This document shows, piece after piece, positions 50,984 to 60,808 of a stretch of 64,000 nt of DNA (position 1 is its first letter; each line of letters opens with the position of its first letter). A program made the position numbers and the translations under genes. The notes beneath the pieces are model-generated. The model did no database searches and was not told the DNA's origin. It saw nothing but the letters and a program-made list of their open reading frames with translations. Location: NCBI GenBank assembly GCA_900539115.1, contig UQAQ01000009.1, positions 1 to 64,000 of the forward strand, read 5' to 3'. The stretch is from an uncultured Roseburia sp. GTDB lineage: Bacteria > Bacillota > Clostridia > Lachnospirales > Lachnospiraceae.

Positions 50984-52765
50984 ATGGGAAATTTATTTGC
51001 AAGTTTTAATACAGGAGTTTCGGGACTGCATTCCGCGCAGTCATCCCTTTATACGACCGCACATAACCTTGCGAATGCGACGACAGAAGGGTATTCGAGA
51101 CAACAGGTTATCGTTACCGATGCCTTTTATTCGACCAGATACGGAGCTTATGCAAACCGGCTTCAGATCGGAAAAGGTACCGATATCGCGGAGATCCGTC
51201 AGGTGAGAAATACCTTTTTGGATGCACAGTATCGTGTGCAGGCGGGACGGCAGAGCTTTTATGAGGCACAGTATAAAGCTGTACAGGAAATTGAAGATTT
51301 GTTTGGAGAGATGGAAGGCGAAGAATTTATCACTTCCGTTACCGATTTGTGGAGTGCCGTTTCCAATCTGGCGCAGGAGCCGAATAACATTGTGCTCCGT
51401 TCCGAACTGGTATCGACCGCTTCCAAGTTTACCGAGCGTGCCAATGCACTTCGGGATCAGCTGGTTGAATATCAGACCAATATGAATCAGGAAGTAAAAA
51501 ATCAGGTTGACCAGATCAATGACATCGTAGACCAGATCCGCCAGTACAATGAATTGATTCAGAAATACGAGGCAACCGGCGAGTCGGCGAACGATTACAG
51601 AGATTCCAGAAATCTTCTGTTAGATCAATTAAGTACCTATGTCAACGTGGAAAGTTATGAGGAAGTTGATGGAACCGTAAGCATTTACGCAGAGGGTCAG
51701 TTCTTGCTGGAGTCCAATGTTCAGCACCGCCTCACAACGGCAAACGAAAGTGAGACTTCCAAATTGTTGAAACCGGTCTGGGAGATGGGCGGCGATTTCT
51801 TCCTCCGTGGAGAATTGTCTTATTCCAGCGAAAATGATACCGATACCGGTTCCCTTCGTGGACTTTTGGTGGCAAGAGGAAAATCCAAGACAACCTATCT
51901 GGATATTCCACAGAAACCCGATGAATCCGATTATTTGGATGCAGATGGTAACTTGGACAGCAAAGCCTATTTCAATGCGACCGAAGAATATAATCGAAAA
52001 GTAGAAGAATATAACGAAAATGTACAGCCATCGATCGTCATGACGATTGAGGCAGAATTTGACCAGTTGATTCACGGAATTGCGACCATGGTAAATGATA
52101 CCCTGTGTCCGAATAAAAAACTTACACTGGCAGATGGAACGACCATCACTGTGCTGGATACAGACAAGGCGCCGATCGGCGACGATGCCGATAAAACGAT
52201 AGGAGCGGAACTTTTCGTGCGAAGAGAGACCAGCCGCTATACGGAAAAAACCGTGACAGTTCTTGATGATGACGGAAAACCGAAACCAGTTACTGTATAC
52301 CAGTACAATGAGGAAGATCCGAATGACCATTATTCTTTATATACAACCGATCAGCTGGAGGTAAATCCGGAACTTTTACGTGATCCGTCGAAACTTCCGC
52401 TTAGTGCCAATGCTTCTTCCGGACATGTGGACGGTTATACCCTCGACCTTTGTCAGGATCTGCTGGCAAAATGGCAGGGGAAATTTGGTACGATGGATCC
52501 GAATTCCATGACAACATACAATTTCTGTGATTATTACGGAGCCATGGTAGGGCAGTTTTCTACCCTGGGAAATGTATGGAAAGGGATTATTGACAACCAG
52601 GAAACGACAGTACATTCGGTGGAATCTGCCAGACAAAATGAGATGGGTGTCTCGACAGATGAAGAATTAGCAGATTTGATAAAATACCAGCAGTGTTATA
52701 ATGCCTCTTCGCGTTATATCACGGTAGTGGATGAAATGATAGAACACTTGATCACGCGTCTGTAG
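50984..52765 (+). CDS. flgK: Flagellar hook-associated protein FlgK (copy 1)
   Basis: This 593-residue protein forms the first hook-filament junction ring. The N-terminal flagellar-rod motif (TAHNLANATTEGYSRQQV, about residues 24-41) and the C-terminal helix (DLIKYQQCYNASSRYITVVDEMIEHLI) are diagnostic and pair into the D0/D1 core. The middle is a divergent D2-D3 region. ATG follows TTGAGGAAAACG. A second flgK lies 25 bp downstream. Confidence 0.93.
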   Translation: MGNLFASFNTGVSGLHSAQSSLYTTAHNLANATTEGYSRQQVIVTDAFYSTRYGAYANRLQIGKGTDIAEIRQVRNTFLDAQYRVQAGRQSFYEAQYKAVQEIEDLFGEMEGEEFITSVTDLWSAVSNLAQEPNNIVLRSELVSTASKFTERANALRDQLVEYQTNMNQEVKNQVDQINDIVDQIRQYNELIQKYEATGESANDYRDSRNLLLDQLSTYVNVESYEEVDGTVSIYAEGQFLLESNVQHRLTTANESETSKLLKPVWEMGGDFFLRGELSYSSENDTDTGSLRGLLVARGKSKTTYLDIPQKPDESDYLDADGNLDSKAYFNATEEYNRKVEEYNENVQPSIVMTIEAEFDQLIHGIATMVNDTLCPNKKLTLADGTTITVLDTDKAPIGDDADKTIGAELFVRRETSRYTEKTVTVLDDDGKPKPVTVYQYNEEDPNDHYSLYTTDQLEVNPELLRDPSKLPLSANASSGHVDGYTLDLCQDLLAKWQGKFGTMDPNSMTTYNFCDYYGAMVGQFSTLGNVWKGIIDNQETTVHSVESARQNEMGVSTDEELADLIKYQQCYNASSRYITVVDEMIEHLITRL

Positions 52766-52790
52766 ACGGTGACAAGAAAGGAGGACCAAT

Positions 52791-54653
52791 ATGGGAGCGA
52801 CTTTTCAGGGACTTGATATCGCAAAATCCGGAATGATGGCATACAATGCGTCGATGCAGACGGCAGCTCACAACCTGGCAAACGTAGGAACCAAAGGCTA
52901 TTCCCGTCAGGTTGTTAAGACGGCGGCGCAGACAAGACATGTTAGTTCCATCAAAGTAGAGGGATCTGGAGTTTATGTACAAGGCATTGTAAGAGAGCAT
53001 AATGATTATTATGATGTAAAATATTGTAAAGCGAATGCAACCTATTATAAATATAACACGCACAGTTATTATCTCAATGATGTGCAGAAAGTTCTTTATG
53101 CAAAGGACGAAAAACAGGCGGGTATCACGACTTCGTTTGATGAATTCTGCAAACGCTTGACCGGAACTTCCACCGATGCGGGAAGTGAGACACGCCGAAA
53201 AGAAATTGTGTCTTATGCGGAAACATTTTCCAGTTTTGTCCAGGAGACAGCGACAAATCTGAAAGCATTGCAGGAAGAGGCAAATGAGGAAATCAAGACG
53301 ACGGTAGAGCAAATCAATGCAATTGCCGAAAAAATCGCGTCACTCACAAAGCAGATCAATACATTGGAAGCGTATCGCAATACGGCACATGATCTGAGAG
53401 ACCAGCGAAATGTTCTGATCGATGAATTGTCACAATACTGCAATGTCGAAGTAAAAGAAAAAGAGCCGGCAGACGGTGTCGGAATGAATCAGTATTATGT
53501 ATACGTTGACGGCGCGATCCTTGTAGATACGCAGGAAGTCAATAAACTGCAAGTGACAGAAATGGATACGACAAAGAGTATCAATGACATCAGTGGTCTG
53601 TATCAGGTATCCTGGACCGATGGCACACCGTTTTATCCATACAGTGCGACATTGGGCGGCAAATTACAGGCGCTTTTCCAGGTGCGTGACGGTAATAATG
53701 CTACTACGTTAAAGGGAAAAGGCGACACGCTTACCAACGATGCGGACGGAAACCTTGTTCTTACGATGAAAAATGCCAATATTAACGATGTGAACCTTCT
53801 TAACATCCCGGCACAGGATGGCGAATTGACGATCAACAATTTCACATATGCGTACGATCATTTCGATGTGCAGGTGGAAGACGATGGTTCCTTTACGTAT
53901 CAGTTTACCTTGAAAAATAATATCAGTGCCAAACAGGCGACGATCTTAAATAATGCTGTGACAAGCGGCTATGAAGTGACTGTAGGAGACAGCGTGGATT
54001 ACAAGGGAATCCCATATTATATGGCGCAGCTCAACGAATTTGTCCGTACATATTCACAGGAGTTTAATGATGTGCATAAAAGCGGTTACGATGATTACGG
54101 AAATGCCGGCATCGATTTCTTCAATGCGACGGTAGCAGCAACCGGAGATAATTATATCTTTACCGGCAAAGTGGATGGAAAGGACCGCAGTTTTTCTTCC
54201 CTTGCCACACCGGATGCCAATGGAAGTTACACCGGAAGTTATTACTATATGACAGCAATGAACTTCTGCGTCAGTGATGCTGTTTCTGATGACCCAAGAC
54301 TGGTAGCCTGCAACTCCGAATCGCTTCCGGGAAAATCAGAAAACCTGAATCTGAAAAAATTATCTGACCTGAAAGACGATTCCAAGATGTTCCTTCATGG
54401 AGCACCGGATTCTTTCCTTCAGTCGCTGACAGCAGATGTCGGAGTCGATGGACAAAAAGCGGCATCTCTTGAGAAAAGCCAGCAAAATATCCGCGATGCG
54501 GTAGATATCCAGAGACAATCCGTTTCTGGTGTCGATGAAGACGAAGAGACAGAGGGACTGCTGACTTACCAGCAGATGCTCTTTAACCAGTATAAAGTGC
54601 TTTCCGTAATGAACGAAGTGCTTGACAAACTGATCAATCAGACAGCAGTCTAG
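52791..54653 (+). CDS. flgK: Flagellar hook-associated protein FlgK (copy 2)
   Basis: This 620-residue paralogue of the previous gene keeps the same ends (AAHNLANVGTKGYSRQVV and LLTYQQMLFNQYKVLSVMNEVLDKLI, in parts) but is different in the middle. ATG follows AAAGGAGGACCAAT. Tandem flgK genes of different middle sequence imply two distinct hook-filament junction subunits or a duplication under divergence. Confidence 0.92.
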   Translation: MGATFQGLDIAKSGMMAYNASMQTAAHNLANVGTKGYSRQVVKTAAQTRHVSSIKVEGSGVYVQGIVREHNDYYDVKYCKANATYYKYNTHSYYLNDVQKVLYAKDEKQAGITTSFDEFCKRLTGTSTDAGSETRRKEIVSYAETFSSFVQETATNLKALQEEANEEIKTTVEQINAIAEKIASLTKQINTLEAYRNTAHDLRDQRNVLIDELSQYCNVEVKEKEPADGVGMNQYYVYVDGAILVDTQEVNKLQVTEMDTTKSINDISGLYQVSWTDGTPFYPYSATLGGKLQALFQVRDGNNATTLKGKGDTLTNDADGNLVLTMKNANINDVNLLNIPAQDGELTINNFTYAYDHFDVQVEDDGSFTYQFTLKNNISAKQATILNNAVTSGYEVTVGDSVDYKGIPYYMAQLNEFVRTYSQEFNDVHKSGYDDYGNAGIDFFNATVAATGDNYIFTGKVDGKDRSFSSLATPDANGSYTGSYYYMTAMNFCVSDAVSDDPRLVACNSESLPGKSENLNLKKLSDLKDDSKMFLHGAPDSFLQSLTADVGVDGQKAASLEKSQQNIRDAVDIQRQSVSGVDEDEETEGLLTYQQMLFNQYKVLSVMNEVLDKLINQTAV

Positions 54654-54670
54654 GAAGGATGTGACAACGC

Positions 54671-56155
54671 ATGCGTATTACCAATAATATGATCCGAAGC
54701 AATACAATGCTTCATATTCAGAAAAACAAAGAGACAGCGAACGACTATTTCCAGCAGTATGCGTCTCAGAAAAAAATACAGAAACCTTCAGACAATCCGA
54801 CGATTGCCGTACGTGCTCTGAAATATCGTACGACACTCGTAGAAATAAATCAGTATCTTTCCAACTGCGAACAGGCAGAAAACTGGATGGATGCGACCGA
54901 GGAACCATTGAAAAAAGCGGACGATATTCTGGATACAATGATTGATTACGTTACGCAGGCAGCCAATGGTACCAACAACGACAAAGACCGTTCTACGATT
55001 GCGGCGCAGTTGAAACAGTACTGCGAGTTTATTTATCAGCAAAATGCTAATATGGATTACGCCGGCCGTTATCTTTTTACCGGTTATCGTACCGATGTGC
55101 CTCTGCTTTTTGAAGAAGACAGCAGCAATGTGACCTACACGATGACCGAAGAATTAAAGATCAACAACATTCAACGGTATAATTATGTATACGGACAGCC
55201 GGAATACGATGATAACAAGAGCGCTTCGGATTATGCTAACGAGGCTTCCGAATATCTTGAGACACACCGCATCCAGCTTTCTTACGATAACTGTGATAAA
55301 CGTGATGTGACAGTGACATATACGGATGCCTCCGGAAAATCACAGACGATCACAGCAGTCACAAAAAGTATTGGCGATAATAAAACCTTTAACGAGCAGT
55401 ATCATCCGGCAGATGACGAAATTTATTTTGTACCGGAGACCGGAGAACTTGTATTTGGGGATGGCGTGTATGATTCCATCCGTGCCGGTTCGGATCTGAA
55501 AGTACAGTATTCGAAAACGAATTTTGAGAAAAATGATATCCGTCCGGAGCATTATTTTGAATCTACAGCTGTAGACAATGTGACCGGAGAAACGAAGAAT
55601 TATTTCAATATCAAAGAGCAGAAAATCAATTATCAGGTCAATTTCAGCCAGACGCTCACCGTCAATACACTTGGCTGCAACGCATTTGACACTTCCATCG
55701 GACGTGCGGTGGATGACATCTATAACGTGATCAATAATCTGGATGTCATGGATCAGACGCTGGCATCCATTAAAAAGCGTATTGAGGACTGCGATCCAAA
55801 CGATACGGAGACACTTGCTACATTACAGGAATTGTACAACCGTACCGAGACCGAGATATCGCTGCAAAACACGGTGCTGACCAATGCCTATACCCATTCG
55901 ATCACAGTATTCCAAAATGCCAAAGATACGTTAAATGTGGCACTGGCAGAACACGGCTCCCGCTATAACCGTTTGAAAATGACATCAAGCAAGCTGGAGA
56001 TATTACAGACGGATACGAAAGAGTCCAAATCAGCAAATGAAGATGCGGATCTGGAAGAAGCTTATGTCAATTATACACAGGCAGATCTGTTGTATCAGGC
56101 ATCTTTGCAGGCGACGGGAAAGATCCTTGGAACCTCTCTTTTGAATTTTATCTGA
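54671..56155 (+). CDS. flgL: Flagellar hook-associated protein FlgL
   Basis: This 494-residue protein forms the second junction ring. The start MRITNNMIRSNTMLHIQKN and SGKKIQKPSD-like QKKIQKPSDNPTIAVRAL are typical flagellin-fold D0 elements, and the C-terminal helix (DLEEAYVNYTQADLLYQASLQATGKIL) completes the coiled coil. It is larger than usual (about 300 residues), with an added central domain (about 150-330). AGGAAGGATG precedes ATG. Confidence 0.93.
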   Translation: MRITNNMIRSNTMLHIQKNKETANDYFQQYASQKKIQKPSDNPTIAVRALKYRTTLVEINQYLSNCEQAENWMDATEEPLKKADDILDTMIDYVTQAANGTNNDKDRSTIAAQLKQYCEFIYQQNANMDYAGRYLFTGYRTDVPLLFEEDSSNVTYTMTEELKINNIQRYNYVYGQPEYDDNKSASDYANEASEYLETHRIQLSYDNCDKRDVTVTYTDASGKSQTITAVTKSIGDNKTFNEQYHPADDEIYFVPETGELVFGDGVYDSIRAGSDLKVQYSKTNFEKNDIRPEHYFESTAVDNVTGETKNYFNIKEQKINYQVNFSQTLTVNTLGCNAFDTSIGRAVDDIYNVINNLDVMDQTLASIKKRIEDCDPNDTETLATLQELYNRTETEISLQNTVLTNAYTHSITVFQNAKDTLNVALAEHGSRYNRLKMTSSKLEILQTDTKESKSANEDADLEEAYVNYTQADLLYQASLQATGKILGTSLLNFI

Positions 56156-56176
56156 TAGCAGAATGGAGGAAATGAT

Positions 56177-56632
56177 ATGTTAGTAAAAACGAAATATTTT
56201 GGGGAGATCAATCTTTCGGAAGACAAGATCATCACGATGGAACGTGGAATGTTTGGTTTCGAAGAATATAAAAAATATACCATTCTTTTTGACAGTGAAA
56301 AAGAAGGAAAAGCAAAGGTTTCCTGGTTCCAGAGTGTAGAGGAACCGGGACTGGCATTTCCGGTCATTGATCCGCTGGTAGTAAAAGAAGATTACAACCC
56401 GGTCGTAGAGGATGAATTATTGAAAGGACTTGGCGAGATCACAGAGGAAAATATTGTGATTCTTTTACCACTTACGGTTCCACAGGATGCAGCACAGATG
56501 ACAGCAAACCTGAAAGCGCCGGTGATCATCAATGCCGACACGAGAAAAGGCGCACAGGTTGTCGTAGAAAATGAAGAATATGAGATCAAATACAAGATTT
56601 ACGATATTCTGAAAGGAAAAAAGGAGGCGTAA
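56177..56632 (+). CDS. fliW: Flagellar assembly factor FliW
   Basis: This 151-residue protein binds flagellin and CsrA alternately: when flagellin is exported, FliW is freed to sequester CsrA. Motifs are TKYFGEI, FGFEEYKKYTILFD and NLKAPVIINADTRKGAQVV. ATG follows GGAGGAAATGAT. csrA starts 3 bp after its stop, the classic fliW-csrA pair. Confidence 0.96.
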   Translation: MLVKTKYFGEINLSEDKIITMERGMFGFEEYKKYTILFDSEKEGKAKVSWFQSVEEPGLAFPVIDPLVVKEDYNPVVEDELLKGLGEITEENIVILLPLTVPQDAAQMTANLKAPVIINADTRKGAQVVVENEEYEIKYKIYDILKGKKEA

Positions 56633-56635
56633 ACG

Positions 56636-56854
56636 ATGTTAGCACTGGCAAGAAAAGTAAACGAATCCATCGTGATCAATGACGATGTGGAAGTGACAGT
56701 TTTGGAAATCAAAGGGGACCAGGTTAAGATCGGCATCAATGCGCCAAAATCTGTTCCGATTTATCGAAAAGAATTATATCTTCAGATTCAGAAAGCCAAT
56801 GAAGAGGCTGTGAATTCGGCAGATCCGAAGGCTTTGAATGAGTTACTCAAATAA
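56636..56854 (+). CDS. csrA: Carbon storage regulator CsrA
   Basis: This 72-residue RNA-binding protein binds GGA motifs to block translation. The N-terminal MLALARKVNESIVINDDVEV and the RNA-contact motif VKIGINAPKSVPIYRKELY are intact. AAAGGAGG precedes ATG. In flagellated Firmicutes its main target is the flagellin leader; a fitting hairpin/SD arrangement is visible at 60768-60800. Confidence 0.97.
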   Translation: MLALARKVNESIVINDDVEVTVLEIKGDQVKIGINAPKSVPIYRKELYLQIQKANEEAVNSADPKALNELLK

Positions 56855-56938
56855 GGTTAACTTTTCTAATGATTTTGCCGATATGTTCTTTAAGAAACGA
56901 TGAATTTTGCATTAAGATACACATGGAGGTGTTTGAAA

Positions 56939-57364
56939 ATGGAAATTGAAGCAATATCAAATGTAAATGCAAATTATGGTACCACAGAGGTTGTGCGTAC
57001 GACACCAAAGACAACAACGGGGGAAGCAGTGAATATCGAGTCGCCGAATCCGGCACTGGATGTACCTCAGGTTCAGGCAGCAAATGAAAAGGGAAATGCT
57101 GGTCAGCAGGGAGGCAATAACCAGCAGAGAAAAGAGCATGCGGCAAGTGAAGCATCAATTAACGATGCGGTATCGAAGGCAAATCTTAAGATGGAGCATA
57201 CAAGATGCGAATATTCTTATCATAAAGAGACAAACCGTGTGTCTATTAAAGTATTGAATGCCGATACGGATGAAGTGATCCGTGAGATTCCACCGGAAAA
57301 ATCTCTGGATATGTTACAGAAGATGTGGGAGATGGCAGGAATCCTTGTAGACGAAAAGAGATAA
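56939..57364 (+). CDS. flaG: FlaG-family flagellar protein
   Basis: This 141-residue protein has a disordered, Asn/Gln/Thr-rich N-terminus and the FlaG domain at the C-terminus (RCEYSYHKETNRVSIKVLNADTDEVIREIPPEKSLDML, in parts). FlaG affects filament length and lies beside fliD in many species. ATG at 56939 follows GGAGGTG with 8-nt spacing; the longer frame from 56900 begins without a site. Confidence 0.9.
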   Translation: MEIEAISNVNANYGTTEVVRTTPKTTTGEAVNIESPNPALDVPQVQAANEKGNAGQQGGNNQQRKEHAASEASINDAVSKANLKMEHTRCEYSYHKETNRVSIKVLNADTDEVIREIPPEKSLDMLQKMWEMAGILVDEKR

Positions 57365-57376
57365 GGAGGAGACGAT

Positions 57377-59641
57377 ATGGGAATTCGAATGAGTGGTCTG
57401 TCCTCAGGACTTGACACCGAAGCAATCGTAGGTGCCCTGATGTCAGCACAGAGTTTGAAAAAGACCAAGTTGACACAGGCAAAGACAAAGTTAGAGTGGA
57501 CACAGACCAAATGGAAAGAATTAAATACCAAATTATATAAACTTTACTCAGAGCAGGTTTCCAAATTGCAGCTGCAATCCTCGTATATGACGAAAAAAGC
57601 GACAGCTTCCGATGAGACAAAAGCGAAGATTACCGCTTCTGCAAAAGCAGTAAACGGAAGCTATACGATGGAAATAAACAATATTGCAACAGCACAGTAC
57701 CTGACCGGAAGCAAGATCAATGCGGATAAGGGAACTACTAAACTGGTAGATCTGGATTCCACACTGTTAAACAAAGAAGTAGAAGTCAAAGTGGGTGACA
57801 AGACGACCAAATTCACGGTTACAGAAGACATGACGATTGATGACTTTACAACTGAATTGAAAAATGCCGGTCTGAATGCAAACTTTGATACTGCGCAGAA
57901 GCGTTTGTTTATCAGCAGTAAAGACAGTGGACTTGCGAATGCATTTTCGATTACTACGTCCGGAGTAAGTGATGCGGAAGTAACTGCAAGAAAGAACCTG
58001 CGTGATGCGGTTGATTATGACAACATGACGGCGGCAAATAAAAAGATCGTAGATGACGCAATGAAAAAACTGGAGACCTCCGGTGTGGATACGACAGAGT
58101 ATCAGGAGGCGCTGGATGCGATCACAGGAGCTGCATTGAGTACCCGGACCGCGAAGACAGAGGCGGCAGCATCTACGTATGTAAAGGCAAAATTGTACAG
58201 TGAAAACTATGCTGTTTACGAGGAAAAAGCAAAAGAGAGTCTGAAATCCAATTACTTTACAGAGGATGGTGAAGTAAAAGACGAATTAAAGACAAAATAT
58301 GCAGAAGAGTTTAACATATATACGCAGGAAGAGAAAGAAAAACTTGGCGTCGAAAATATGACAGAGGAAGAGTATGTCAATTGGCGTGCCAATCAGTTAT
58401 ACGATCAGGAAGTTGCCAAACAGGCAGACACCGACACGACAAGTTTTGTAAATAAGCAGATCAGTTCTGACGAAGAGACAAAACTTGCAGTAAAAGAGGC
58501 GGCTTATGCCGGAAAGACAGAAGACGAGATTCGGGCGCTGGACAGCAAAGCCTTGACGAAATATTATGGATCCGGCAACGATGCCGATCCGCTTGCTATC
58601 TCTGCAATTGAAGGAACATCAACGTTTGGTTCGGACAGCATTAAAAATGATATTTCCGGTGTTGTCAGCGATTACGCTTCGGTTACCGACCGTACGTATG
58701 CGTTAAGCGGTTCTGCTTTGGCAGGAATTGGTCTGGCAGATATTAAAGTTGACGATGACGGCAACGTGACAGTAAATGGAAATGCAGACGGAAATCTCCC
58801 GGAAGATATGGGATTGGTAAAGGCATCCGACAGCGAGATCCTTTTGAATGGCGCAAAGATGACTTCTTCTTCGTCTACTGTTTCCGTAAATGGTTTGAGC
58901 ATTGAACTGACCGGTCTTACAAAAACAGGAGAGCCAATTACGTTCTCTGTAGCCAGCGACACAGATGCCGTGTATAATACGATCAAGAATTTCTTTACGG
59001 AGTATAATTCCCTGATGAAAGAAATGAATGAATTGTATAATGCGGATAGTGCAAAAGGGTATGAACCTCTGACAAGTGAGCAGAAAAAAGACATGTCAGA
59101 CGATGACATAAAATTGTGGGAAGACAAGATCAAAGCCTCCCTGCTTCGCAGTGACACTACACTGGGTTCCGTTCGCAGTGCGATGCGAAATGCCATGATG
59201 AGTCAGGTGACTTATGATGGAAAGACCTATTCACTGGCAAGTTTTGGTATCAGTACTTCCTCCGATTATACAGAAGGCGGTTTGTATCATATTTATGGTG
59301 ATACCGAGGATGCTGTATATGCGGATAAAGACGATAAATTAAGAAAAGCGCTGGAAGAGGATCCGGATGCTGTAGTAAATGTGCTTTCGGATATCTTTGG
59401 AAAACTTCGCAGTACGATGAGTGACAAGATGGCAGGAAGCAAAGTCAGCAGTGCGTTGACCTTTTATAGTGATATCAAGATGAAAGACGATATCAAAGAC
59501 TATGAAAAGCGGATCAAAGAATGGGAGACAAAGCTGGCTGACATGGAAGATGCTTACTATAGTAAGTTTACCAAAATGGAGACGGCACTTGCAAAACTTC
59601 AGTCCCAGTCGAATTCTTTATCGGGACTTTTCGGAAATTAA
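57377..59641 (+). CDS. fliD: Flagellar cap protein FliD
   Basis: This 754-residue filament cap is needed for flagellin polymerisation. The start MRMSGLSSGLDTEAIVGALM-type segment (here IRMSGLSSGLDTEAIV) and the C-terminal coiled coil (about 700-750, KDYEKRIKEWETKLADMEDAYYSKFTKMETALAKL in parts) are diagnostic. It is longer than the roughly 470-500 residues of standard FliD; an acidic insert (about 200-420) adds the extra length. ATG follows AAGGAGG. Confidence 0.93.
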   Translation: MGIRMSGLSSGLDTEAIVGALMSAQSLKKTKLTQAKTKLEWTQTKWKELNTKLYKLYSEQVSKLQLQSSYMTKKATASDETKAKITASAKAVNGSYTMEINNIATAQYLTGSKINADKGTTKLVDLDSTLLNKEVEVKVGDKTTKFTVTEDMTIDDFTTELKNAGLNANFDTAQKRLFISSKDSGLANAFSITTSGVSDAEVTARKNLRDAVDYDNMTAANKKIVDDAMKKLETSGVDTTEYQEALDAITGAALSTRTAKTEAAASTYVKAKLYSENYAVYEEKAKESLKSNYFTEDGEVKDELKTKYAEEFNIYTQEEKEKLGVENMTEEEYVNWRANQLYDQEVAKQADTDTTSFVNKQISSDEETKLAVKEAAYAGKTEDEIRALDSKALTKYYGSGNDADPLAISAIEGTSTFGSDSIKNDISGVVSDYASVTDRTYALSGSALAGIGLADIKVDDDGNVTVNGNADGNLPEDMGLVKASDSEILLNGAKMTSSSSTVSVNGLSIELTGLTKTGEPITFSVASDTDAVYNTIKNFFTEYNSLMKEMNELYNADSAKGYEPLTSEQKKDMSDDDIKLWEDKIKASLLRSDTTLGSVRSAMRNAMMSQVTYDGKTYSLASFGISTSSDYTEGGLYHIYGDTEDAVYADKDDKLRKALEEDPDAVVNVLSDIFGKLRSTMSDKMAGSKVSSALTFYSDIKMKDDIKDYEKRIKEWETKLADMEDAYYSKFTKMETALAKLQSQSNSLSGLFGN

Positions 59642-59667
59642 GGATAACAGAAGAATAAAAACCGGAA

Positions 59668-59699
59668 CAAGAGTATGAAGAGATGTCTTTATACTCTTG
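59668..59699 (+). other. Hairpin in the fliD-fliS gap
   Basis: CAAGAGTAT (59668-59676) pairs perfectly with ATACTCTTG (59691-59699). There is no T-run, so it may shape processing or stability of the fliD/fliS transcript. Confidence 0.5.
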
Positions 59700-59727
59700 T
59701 GCTGAATCATCAGAACGGGAGGAGACT

Positions 59728-60108
59728 ATGGATCAGAGAGCGATCAACGCATACCAGAGAAATGCCATTATGACGGCTTCCAAGGCAGAATTGACACTGA
59801 TGCTTTACGATGGAGCAATCAAATTCTGCAATATTGCATTGAGCGGATTTGAAAATAAAGAGTATGAAAAGATCAACACAAATCTGAAAAAGGCACAGGC
59901 AATCATTACCGAGTTTCGTGCCACACTGGATCATAAATATCCGGTATGGGAAGATTTTGAGAGAGTCTATGATTATATTTACCGCTGCCTGATTGATGCG
60001 AATATTCATAAAGATGAAGAAAAATTACAGGAAGCGCTTAAATATATTCGTGAAATGCGGGATACCTGGAAAGAAGTGATGCGTCTTAACAAAGCAGGCA
60101 GTAAGTAA
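59728..60108 (+). CDS. fliS: Flagellin export chaperone FliS
   Basis: This 126-residue four-helix chaperone binds flagellin before export. Motifs are NAYQRNAIMTASKAELTLMLYDGAIKF (in parts) and the KHPVWEDFE-like region. ATG at 59728 follows GGGAGGAG; an upstream start (59683) would overlap the hairpin and lacks a site. The next gene begins 12 bp after its stop. Confidence 0.95.
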   Translation: MDQRAINAYQRNAIMTASKAELTLMLYDGAIKFCNIALSGFENKEYEKINTNLKKAQAIITEFRATLDHKYPVWEDFERVYDYIYRCLIDANIHKDEEKLQEALKYIREMRDTWKEVMRLNKAGSK

Positions 60109-60120
60109 GGATGTGACAGG

Positions 60121-60606
60121 ATGGCAAGAGAAGAAGTTTATGTCAATATGATGGTTGACACACTGGAACGGAAAAAAGTGATATTAGAACAGATTCTTCA
60201 TCAGACAAAGGAACAGGAAATACTTCTCAAAGATGAAGAGATGGACATGGATGCGTTTCAGACCATTATCGATCGGAAAGGCGAAGAAATCGAAAAACTG
60301 AATCAGATGGATGAGGGATTTGATACGTTGTTTCATCACGTGGAAAAAGAGATCAATGAAAACCGTATGGCATATAAAAGCCAGATTCAGAAGATGCAGA
60401 AACTGATCAATGAAGTGTCGGAACTGGGAATTCAGGTTCAGGCACTAGAGCATCAGAACAGTGGACATTTTAAGATTTACCTTGCCAATCAGAAGCAGGC
60501 GGTAAAGAAGTTCCATACCAATAACCGCACGGCGGCAAATTATTATCAAAACATGGCAAATGCCCATAAACCGGGAAGTTCTTACTTTTTTAATGAAACA
60601 AAATAA
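60121..60606 (+). CDS. Helical flagellar-locus protein (FliT/FlgN-like)
   Basis: This 161-residue helical protein begins MAREEVYVNMMVDTLERKKV and has coiled-coil heptads to about residue 115, then the basic segment LANQKQAVKKFHTNN and the aromatic end GSSYFFNE. Position between fliS and flagellin and the helical character suggest an export chaperone of the FliT/FlgN type; the sequence itself does not decide this. ATG follows a GGATGTGACAGG stretch with a modest SD. Confidence 0.7.
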   Translation: MAREEVYVNMMVDTLERKKVILEQILHQTKEQEILLKDEEMDMDAFQTIIDRKGEEIEKLNQMDEGFDTLFHHVEKEINENRMAYKSQIQKMQKLINEVSELGIQVQALEHQNSGHFKIYLANQKQAVKKFHTNNRTAANYYQNMANAHKPGSSYFFNETK

Positions 60607-60634
60607 AAAAAGTAAAAAAATTCAAAAAAAAGGT

Positions 60635-60660
60635 TAAGTTTTGAAAAATGCCACCGATAT
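60635..60660 (+). promoter_or_regulatory. Sigma-28 promoter for flagellin
   Basis: TAAG (in GGTTAAGTTTTG), 14 bp, ACCGATAT match the TAAA / GCCGATAA sigma-28 consensus. It lies about 150 bp before the flagellin start, leaving a long structured leader. Confidence 0.8.
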
Positions 60661-60682
60661 ATAGTATATCAGGAAGATAGTA

Positions 60683-60739
60683 ACTAAAGTAGGGAAGCAA
60701 CTTTGGTGCAGGGCCCGCATCAAAGTCTTACTACTTTAG
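60683..60739 (+). promoter_or_regulatory. Structured 5' leader hairpin of flagellin mRNA
   Basis: CTAAAGTAG and CTACTTTAG form an outer stem; inside it, ACTTTGGTGC and GCATCAAAGT pair with one wobble around AGGGCCC. It lies in the 150-nt leader. Confidence 0.6.
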
Positions 60740-60767
60740 ATATTATAAAAAATCAAATTAAAAAAAT

Positions 60768-60800
60768 ATCGGCAGGGAAGCCGATTTATATTCAAGGAGG
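60768..60800 (+). promoter_or_regulatory. Candidate CsrA site: hairpin plus Shine-Dalgarno of flagellin
   Basis: ATCGGC/GCCGAT form a 6-bp stem with AGGGAA in the loop (60768-60785), then AAGGAGG (60794-60800) precedes ATG at 60809. A GGA in a hairpin loop next to the SD is the arrangement CsrA uses on flagellin mRNA in B. subtilis. Confidence 0.65.
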
Positions 60801-60808
60801 AATGACTT

